Shown: positions 59,542 through 64,000 of the stretch, one piece after another
Numbering within the stretch: the stretch's first letter is position 1
How the letters are laid out: each line of letters starts with the position of its first letter
Assembly (NCBI RefSeq): GCF_013410405.1
Contig: NZ_JACCFK010000002.1
Coordinates: 186,001-250,000 of the forward strand
Direction: 5' to 3'
From: Amycolatopsis endophytica
GTDB lineage: Bacteria > Actinomycetota > Actinomycetes > Mycobacteriales > Pseudonocardiaceae
Length of the DNA stretch: 64,000 nt
Notes under the pieces: model-generated
What the model was told of the DNA's origin: nothing
Databases searched by the model: none
What the model saw: the letters and a program-made list of their open reading frames with translations, nothing else
Translations under genes and position numbers: made by a program

Positions 59542-59919
59542 TCAGCGCAGACGTTCGAGGTCGCGGGCGGTCTCGGCGAGTTCGAGTGCCATGCGGCGCA
59601 GCTCGCCGGGTCCGGCGCCGTCGTCGGCGGCGGTCACCACGTCCTCGGCGGCGCAGCGCAACTGGAACAGGCGGTCCTGCAGCGCGGTCAGCTCGGTGTC
59701 GGACAGCACGACGGCGTCCTCGGGCAGGCCGCTGCGCTGCACGGCGACCCGCCGTTCGTAGGCGCGCTGGCGGCAGGACTGGCCGCAGTACCGGCGTCGC
59801 CGGCCGGTGCTCCCCTGCTCCAGGCGCCGCCCGCACCACCCGCAGTGCACCACCGTGCCGCGCCGCCTCGCCGCGTCGGCATCCGGTGGCGCTTCCAGCT
59901 CGTCCACTCCTCCGCTCAC
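59542..59919 (-). CDS. Zinc-ribbon-like small protein
   Basis: A 125-residue protein: HCGWCGRRLEQGSTGRRRRYCGQSCRQRAYERR makes a CxxC...CxxxC module, followed by a helical region of about 60 residues (TELTALQDRLFQLRCAAEDVV, LRRMALELAETARDLERL). The same cysteine module opens the coiled-coil protein at 28941. GTG 59919 lies seven bases after TAGGGT (59932-59927), so it is likely leaderless. Function unknown; nucleic-acid binding is plausible. Confidence 0.62.
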   Translation of the reverse strand: MSGGVDELEAPPDADAARRRGTVVHCGWCGRRLEQGSTGRRRRYCGQSCRQRAYERRVAVQRSGLPEDAVVLSDTELTALQDRLFQLRCAAEDVVTAADDGAGPGELRRMALELAETARDLERLR

Positions 59920-59986
59920 GCACCAGACCCTAACCGGCCACCCGAAGCTCATGACGCGGCCACGCCGATGCTGGAGACTGGCAGGT

Positions 59987-60769
59987 GTGCAGAGCAACCA
60001 CCCGTACCTGAGCGGCTCCCGGCCGCGCGCGTTCGCCCACCGCGGATGGCATCTGGACGACCTCGACGGGCTGGAGAACTCGCTGCCCGCGTTCCGGCGG
60101 GCGGTCGAGGAGGGCTATAGCTACGTCGAGACCGACGTGCACGCCACCGCGGACGGAGTGGTCGTCGTCCACCACGACGCGCTGCTGGACCGCACCACCG
60201 ACGGTCACGGCCCGATCGCGAGGCAGACGTGGTCGGCCGTGTCGCACGCCAAGATCGGGGGCCGCACGCCGGTGCCGCGGCTGGAGGACGTGCTGGAAGA
60301 GCTGCCCCAGACCCGGTTCAACATCGACATCAAGAGCAGCCGCGCGGTCGTGCCGTTCGTCCGGACGATCGAGCGGATGGGCGCGGTCGACCGGGTCGCG
60401 GCCGCGTCGTTCTCCGACAACCGGCTGGCCACGATCCGCAAGCTCGCCGGGCCGAAGCTGATCACGTCGATGGGGCCGCGGTCGGTGGCGTCGCTGTGGG
60501 CGGGCGGCTGGTTGTCGTGGGCGCGGCTGAGCTTTCCGTGCCGCGGTGAGATGGCGCAGGTGCCGGCGCGCCAGGGTGCGCTGACGGTGATCGACCGCGG
60601 TTTCGTGCGCAGCGCGGAACGGGCCGGCGCCGAGGTGCACGCCTGGACGATCGACGACCGCGAGCAGATGCACCGCCTGCTGGACCTGGGCGTGCACGGC
60701 ATCGTCACCGACCGCCCGGACGTGCTGCGCGAGGTGCTCACCGAGCGCGGCGCCTGGCCGCCCGCCTAG
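59987..60769 (+). CDS. Glycerophosphodiester phosphodiesterase
   Basis: A 260-residue GDPD barrel: AFAHRGWHLDDLDGLENSLPAFRRAVEEGYSYVETDVHATADGVVVVHHD holds the HR, E and D-x-H catalytic and metal residues, and HAWTIDDREQMHRLLDLGVHGIVTDRPD the C-terminal motif. It releases glycerol-3-phosphate from glycerophosphodiesters; no signal peptide, so cytoplasmic. GTG 59987. It ends in a four-base CTAG overlap with the convergent Rpf-like gene. Confidence 0.88.
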   Translation: MQSNHPYLSGSRPRAFAHRGWHLDDLDGLENSLPAFRRAVEEGYSYVETDVHATADGVVVVHHDALLDRTTDGHGPIARQTWSAVSHAKIGGRTPVPRLEDVLEELPQTRFNIDIKSSRAVVPFVRTIERMGAVDRVAAASFSDNRLATIRKLAGPKLITSMGPRSVASLWAGGWLSWARLSFPCRGEMAQVPARQGALTVIDRGFVRSAERAGAEVHAWTIDDREQMHRLLDLGVHGIVTDRPDVLREVLTERGAWPPA

Positions 60770-61434
60770 CGCGGGGGCTTGCCCTCCCAGGCGGCTTTCC
60801 AGGTCTTGGGGCCGAGGCGGCCGGAGTCGTTGATGCCGTTGGCGCGCTGCAGGTCGAGCACGGCCTGGCGGGTCTTGTCGTAGTAGCAGCCGGTGCCGGT
60901 GAAGCCGTAGCCGAAGGCGTTCATCCGCAGCTGGAAGGTCTTGAGGGCCTCGGCGCAGTCGCCGTAGGCGTAGACGACGCCGGGCCAGGCGGGTTTGCCG
61001 ACGGGCACCGGGGCCGGGACGCGGCCGCCGATGTAGGCGCTGTCGGCGTAGCCGGGGACGCGTTTGCTGCGTCCGTCGGAGTCGTTGCGCAGCCCGAGCA
61101 TGCCTGCGCACTCCCAGGGCTGCCAACCGCGCATCCGGTAGAGGTAGAGCGCGCGGTAGTCCTGCTCGGCCGGGGTGGCGAGGTCGGGCCTGCCCTGGCC
61201 GCCGACGCTGCGCCAGGTGGGCAGGTCGAACTGGTAGGCGCCGTAGTAGCCGTTCCCGGTGTTGACGGTATAGCGGTTGCTGGACTCGCACATGCGCAGC
61301 TTGAGCCAGGTCGCCGCACTCGGGTCCGCCGACGCGGACGGCGCGGCGACCAGCTGGACCCCCAGCGCCAGCAGCGCGGCGAGCGCCAGGCCGGCGAGCG
61401 CGCGTGCCGAGGGTCTCCAGCGGTGTCTGATCAT
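60766..61434 (-). CDS. Rpf-like secreted transglycosylase
   Basis: A 222-residue exported protein. A signal peptide (ALAGLALAALLALGVQLVAAPSASA) is followed by the resuscitation-promoting-factor/transglycosylase domain. In it, WLKLRMCESSNRYTVNTGNG has the catalytic Glu after Cys, and YYGAYQFDLPTWRSVGG is the family signature. A C-terminal peptidoglycan-binding-like repeat (YDKTRQAVLDLQRANGI) completes it. It would cleave peptidoglycan outside the cell. ATG 61434 lies six bases after TACCGT, a leaderless layout. Confidence 0.85.
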   Translation of the reverse strand: MIRHRWRPSARALAGLALAALLALGVQLVAAPSASADPSAATWLKLRMCESSNRYTVNTGNGYYGAYQFDLPTWRSVGGQGRPDLATPAEQDYRALYLYRMRGWQPWECAGMLGLRNDSDGRSKRVPGYADSAYIGGRVPAPVPVGKPAWPGVVYAYGDCAEALKTFQLRMNAFGYGFTGTGCYYDKTRQAVLDLQRANGINDSGRLGPKTWKAAWEGKPPR

Positions 61435-61440
61435 GCGGTC

Positions 61441-61469
61441 ACGGTAAGTTCGTGCACCACCGATCACAA
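61441..61469 (-). promoter_or_regulatory. Promoter of the Rpf-like gene
   Basis: On the minus strand TTGTGA (61469-61464), 17 bases, TACCGT (61446-61441), then six bases to the ATG at 61434. Spacing is ideal for a housekeeping promoter with a leaderless transcript. Confidence 0.75.
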
Positions 61470-61500
61470 CTGTCACATGCGTCTCTTCGGCATCACGAGG

Positions 61501-61573
61501 CCCGCCGTGACGGGAGCGAACCTGCCGGAAAAACCGGACAAAGCTCAGGGTCTTCGCCCCGCGCCCAGGGGCG
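61501..61573. other. Cluster of three hairpins between Rpf-like and thymidine kinase genes
   Basis: CCCG-N6-CGGG (61501-61514), CCGG-AAAAA-CCGG (61525-61537) and CGCCCC-N7-GGGGCG (61555-61573) follow each other. The Rpf-like promoter lies downstream of them on the minus strand and the thymidine kinase -10 beyond them on the plus strand, so they are in neither predicted transcript. A small RNA, riboswitch from a second promoter, or protein-binding region are options. Confidence 0.4.
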
Positions 61574-61627
61574 GGAGTTTCACCCGATCAAGGGAGCCGC
61601 GCGCGGGGCTGGATAGGGTCGTCGGTC

Positions 61628-62383
61628 GTGACCACCTCTGGCGACTCCGATCCGGACCCGACCGACGCGCTGTCCCCGCTGCCCTCGCGCAACGGGTCCG
61701 GCACGCCGTCGCGGGGCAGGTTGCGGTTCTGCTATGGCCCGATGGACTGCGGGAAGTCCACGCTCGCGCTGCAGATCGACCACAACCACGCGCGGCAGGG
61801 GCGCCGCGGGATGCTGCTGGTGCGGCACGACCGGTCGGGTGAGCCGCGGATCAGCAGCCGCATCGGGATCACCCGGGAGGCGACCGAGGTGGGTGCGGAC
61901 ACGGACCTGCGGCAGCTGGTGCGCCGCGAGTGGGTCGCCGGGCGGCACCTGGACTACCTGATCGTGGACGAGGCGCAGTTCCTGTCCGCCGAGCAGGTCG
62001 AGCAGCTGGCGGAGCTGGCCGACGAGGTGTCCCTGGACGTGTACTGCTTCGGCATCGCCACCGACTTCCGCAGCAGGCTCTTCCCCGGCGCGCGGCGGCT
62101 GTTCGAACTGGCCGACGAGCTGCAGCCGGTGCAGGTCGAGGTGCTGTGCTGGTGTGGCGCGCCGGGCCGGTTCAACGCCAGGGTCGCCGACGGCGAGGTC
62201 CTCCGCGAGGGTGACACGGTCGTCGTGGCGGACACCGGTCCGGGGGTAGTTGAAAAGGCAAGTTCACCACACCGGCAGACCGACCCGGCTACGTTGCGTT
62301 ATCAAGTACTATGTCGCCGCCATTTCCGCCTCGGCGACCTGGGGCCGGCCGCACCCCGGCATGGTCAGCTGCGACTGACCTGA
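61628..62383 (+). CDS. tdk: Thymidine kinase-like protein
   Basis: A 251-residue TK1-type kinase: CYGPMDCGKSTLALQIDHNHA is the P-loop, DYLIVDEAQFLSAEQVEQL the DEAQF Walker B, VYCFGIATDFRSRLFPGARRLFELADEL the lasso approach. CWCGAPGRFNARV and LCRRHF provide the structural zinc cysteines. It phosphorylates thymidine for salvage. An N-terminal extension of about 30 disordered residues and a C-terminal variable region are longer than in most TK1 proteins. GTG 61628 is eight bases after TAGGGT (61614-61619), leaderless. Confidence 0.85.
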   Translation: MTTSGDSDPDPTDALSPLPSRNGSGTPSRGRLRFCYGPMDCGKSTLALQIDHNHARQGRRGMLLVRHDRSGEPRISSRIGITREATEVGADTDLRQLVRREWVAGRHLDYLIVDEAQFLSAEQVEQLAELADEVSLDVYCFGIATDFRSRLFPGARRLFELADELQPVQVEVLCWCGAPGRFNARVADGEVLREGDTVVVADTGPGVVEKASSPHRQTDPATLRYQVLCRRHFRLGDLGPAAPRHGQLRLT

Positions 62384-62396
62384 ACGGATTAGAGGC

Positions 62397-62412
62397 TCCC
62401 CCGCACGGGGGA
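62397..62412 (+). terminator. Short hairpin after thymidine kinase
   Basis: TCCCCC (62397-62402) and GGGGGA (62407-62412) with a four-base loop, 14 bases after the stop codon. Compact but strong; a likely terminator. Confidence 0.55.
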
Positions 62413-62528
62413 ATATGCCGGGAAGAGCGAGACATCCGCGTCACGTCGTGCACCGAATCGACTCTCTGGAGAGGAAGCTGTTGCCGAGGGGTGAGCCAGT
62501 TCATCGTGAGTAAGGACATGGTGCTGTG

Positions 62529-62554
62529 GGAATTCACAGTTGCCAGTATCCGTT
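62529..62554 (+). promoter_or_regulatory. SigR-type promoter of rbpA
   Basis: GGAAT (62529-62533), 18 bases, GTT (62552-62554): the exact consensus of the disulfide-stress sigma factor SigR of streptomycetes. rbpA is a documented SigR target in Streptomyces coelicolor. Expected start site is about 62561, giving a 50-base leader. A CATAGG with TTCACA 17 bases up (62533-62561) may be an overlapping housekeeping promoter. Confidence 0.82.
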
Positions 62555-62611
62555 GCATAGGGTGAGCATCACCCTGGCTCTAGACCCGGAGCCGACTGAA
62601 AGGACGTCATC

Positions 62612-62959
62612 ATGGCCGACCGTGTTCTCCGTGGAAGCCGGCTGGGAGCGGTCAGCTACGAGACCGACCGCAATCACGATCTGGCCCCGCGCCGTACGGT
62701 GCGTTACGCGTGTCCCAAGAACCACGAGTTCGAGGTGCCCTTCTCCGACGACGCCGAGATCCCGTCGGTGTGGGAGTGCCGCCTGCACGGCAGCGAGTCC
62801 GAGATCGTCGATGGCGCGCAGCCCGAGCAGAAGAAGGTCAAGCCGCCGCGCACGCACTGGGACATGCTCCTGGAGCGGCGCAGCATCCCCGAGCTCGAGG
62901 AACTGCTGAACGAGCGTCTCGCTGAGCTGAAGGGACGGCGCACGTCCAAGACGGCGTAG
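62612..62959 (+). CDS. rbpA: RNA polymerase-binding protein RbpA
   Basis: A 115-residue RbpA. MADRVLRGSRLGAVSYETD opens it; YACPKNHEFEVPFSDDAEIP and WECRLHG are the core domain, in which one cysteine pair of the zinc site is reduced to C...H/C...H positions; THWDMLLERRSIPELEELL is the sigma-interaction domain. RbpA stabilises RNA polymerase with the housekeeping sigma and is essential in many actinobacteria. ATG 62612 has GAAAGGA upstream. Confidence 0.92.
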   Translation: MADRVLRGSRLGAVSYETDRNHDLAPRRTVRYACPKNHEFEVPFSDDAEIPSVWECRLHGSESEIVDGAQPEQKKVKPPRTHWDMLLERRSIPELEELLNERLAELKGRRTSKTA

Positions 62960-62981
62960 TCCCTGCCCCTCCCACCACAGT

Positions 62982-63018
62982 CGACGGCCCCCGTGACCTC
63001 CCGCCACGGGGGCCGTCG
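62982..63018 (+). terminator. Intrinsic terminator of rbpA
   Basis: A perfect 14-bp stem, CGACGGCCCCCGTG (62982-62995) with 63005-63018, and a nine-base loop, 22 bases after the stop codon. Confidence 0.87.
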
Positions 63019-63041
63019 TGCTGTCCGGGGTGGCGAGTGCG

Positions 63042-63190
63042 TCAGCGCTCGTTCGTGGACCGGGCGACGGGGTGCACGTAGAGGTTCTTGGGCCGTCGGT
63101 GCACGATCCGCCAGCCTTCGTCTCGTGGGTGTGCAGGTGGGGTGACACGGCGGTGGCCCGGTCCCCGCCGATCGTCACGGTGACCGTGCC
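63042..63190 (-). pseudogene. NTF2/SnoaL-like protein, C-terminal remnant
   Basis: GTVTVTIGGDRATAVSPHLHT reads in one frame and GWRIVHRRPKNLYVHPVARS in another, ending at 63042. Together they look like the last strands of a SnoaL-like domain (strand, HLxT, W-R-I-V-H-R). A frameshift near 63120 and the absence of the first half indicate decay. Apart from the terminator, 62960-63287 holds nothing else. Confidence 0.4.
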
Positions 63191-63287
63191 CTTCGACGTG
63201 CTGCCACACGGGGTCCCTTGGTCTCCTGGGCAGAGGCCGTCGCGCCGGGCGAGCAGCGGGGCGCGCACCGGCAGCGTCGCCGCTCGG

Positions 63288-64000
63288 TCAGGGCCGCAGC
63301 CCGCGGAACGTCCGCCGCAGGTCGCTCACCCACGCCTGCGGGTTCTCCCACGGGATGAAGTGGCCGCCGCGCTCGTGGGCGGCTACGTTGACGTGGTTGA
63401 ACCACTCCCCCTGTGGCCCGGTCTCGAACGCCCGGACCCGCTCGTCACCACCGTCGATGCCCGGCGGGTTCTCGCACGTCACGAGGGTGAGGCCGACCGG
63501 CGCCTGCACCACCGGGGTGCGGTCGTGGGCGGGCGTCCAGGGGTGGCGGTTGGCGTTGGCGTAGTACCGCATCGAGGTGGCGATGGAGTTGTTCACCCAG
63601 TAGATCGTGGCGTGGGTGAGCAGCTCGTCCCCGGTGAACACACTTTCCACGTACAACGAATCGGCGTACTTGTGGCCGAGCTGGCTGGATACGATGCCGC
63701 CGATGTCGCAGCCCCCGGCGGCGTACTTGCCGTACCCCAGGGTCTCGGTCATCAGGGTGTGCCAGAGGTCGGCGACCTTCCAGAAGTTGACGTCCGGGAA
63801 CCCGGTGAGGGGCCCGGGGAACCCGAAGCCGGGCAGGGACGGCACGATCACGTCGAACGCGTCGGCCGGGTCACCGCCGGAGGCGGCCGGATCGGCCAGC
63901 GGGTCGATCACCTTCGACCAGTGCCAGAACGTCCACGGCCAGCCGTGGGTGAGGATCAGCGGGATCGGCCGGGGACCGCGGCCTCGGCCGTGCGCCAGTC
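63288..64000 (-). CDS. Epoxide hydrolase-like protein (partial, cap region shortened)
   Basis: At least 237 residues, cut by the window end. LILTHGWPWTFWHWSKVIDPL (oxyanion HGW), FDVIVPSLPGFGFPGP and YAAGGCDIGGIVSSQLGHKYAD (nucleophile Asp) match EHN-type epoxide hydrolases. ERGGHFIPWENP is the catalytic His region. Between GHKYADSLY and VESVFTGDELLTHATIYWV some 100 residues of the cap domain, including the oxirane-binding tyrosine usually found there, seem to be missing without a frameshift. The enzyme may therefore be inactive. Confidence 0.72.
   Translation of the reverse strand, partial: LAHGRGRGPRPIPLILTHGWPWTFWHWSKVIDPLADPAASGGDPADAFDVIVPSLPGFGFPGPLTGFPDVNFWKVADLWHTLMTETLGYGKYAAGGCDIGGIVSSQLGHKYADSLYVESVFTGDELLTHATIYWVNNSIATSMRYYANANRHPWTPAHDRTPVVQAPVGLTLVTCENPPGIDGGDERVRAFETGPQGEWFNHVNVAAHERGGHFIPWENPQAWVSDLRRTFRGLRP

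Noticed and set aside
61501..61573. c-di-AMP (ydaO) riboswitch
   Set aside because: I cannot find the conserved aptamer segments, and the apparent Rpf promoter lies between the hairpins and the gene.
1..64000. tRNA, rRNA, CRISPR arrays or prophage
   Set aside because: No cloverleaf-like gene, spaced direct repeats or phage structural genes were recognised on either strand; a tRNAscan or CRISPR search would be decisive.

Overview
This is a 64 kb piece of a high-GC actinobacterial chromosome. MptB-type mannosyltransferase, RbpA, DUF3090/SCO1664-type and DUF3097 proteins, deazaflavin (F420) enzymes and a 27/28 match to the actinobacterial dif consensus as I remember it all fit. The mixture best suits the Pseudonocardiales, for example an Amycolatopsis-like soil organism; the genus is inference. 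The sequence reads as core chromosome with accessory genes inserted: one 984-bp insertion sequence, no prophage or plasmid backbone, and no tRNA, rRNA or CRISPR that I can see.

Layout. 0-13 kb: tail of an ABC ATPase, mptB, a membrane protein with its regulator, an S9 peptidase / LD-carboxypeptidase / F420-type oxidoreductase operon, DUF3090 and SCO1664-family genes, Asp23/Gls24, an HxlR regulator facing a drug exporter, DUF3097, then an NfeD and SPFH pair closed by a strong terminator. 13-30 kb: many small regulator-plus-enzyme units (TetR/SDR, ECF41 sigma/flavoprotein, MerR/HEAT-repeat pair, amidase, patatin, SMP-30) and a divergent tyrosine recombinase / coiled-coil pair. 30-46 kb: TetR-controlled enzymes: aldo/keto reductase, P450 plus glycosyltransferase, a deazaflavin/quinone oxidoreductase fusion and a TetX-like monooxygenase. 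This stretch also holds an IS5-family element (36.9-37.85 kb) and a block of three decayed genes (40.2-41.6 kb). 46-55 kb: a cytochrome b-like/molybdopterin protein, a second decayed block (48.4-50.06 kb), a PrmC-like methyltransferase behind a possible leader peptide, and an ECF42 sigma/YCII operon with its own target promoter. 55-64 kb: a LysR-MFS-GalB-GalC aromatic-catabolism unit, GDPD, an Rpf-like secreted protein, thymidine kinase, rbpA with a SigR-type promoter, and an epoxide hydrolase cut by the window end.

Main discoveries. (1) A near-perfect chromosome-dimer-resolution site (dif) at 54915-54942, which places the window at the replication terminus; the gene remnants and the IS fit a relaxed terminus region. 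(2) A 36-bp palindrome (16055-16090) in which two divergent, apparently leaderless promoters interlock. (3) A consensus SigR promoter (GGAAT-N18-GTT) ahead of rbpA. (4) An ECF42 promoter (TGTCGA-N17-CGTC) ahead of the YCII-sigma operon. (5) Two unusual fusions: an F420-type nitroreductase joined to an NADPH-quinone-oxidoreductase-like domain, and a TetR repressor with a thioredoxin-like tail.

Regulation. The window is crowded with one-component regulators: eight intact TetR proteins and one remnant, two MerR, one each of HxlR, GntR, intact LysR and MarR-like, plus two ECF sigma factors. Most TetR genes are divergent from an enzyme gene with a readable palindrome between. At least fifteen start codons sit 6-8 nt behind a -10-like hexamer (mostly TANNNT) without an obvious ribosome-binding site, so leaderless transcription looks common here.
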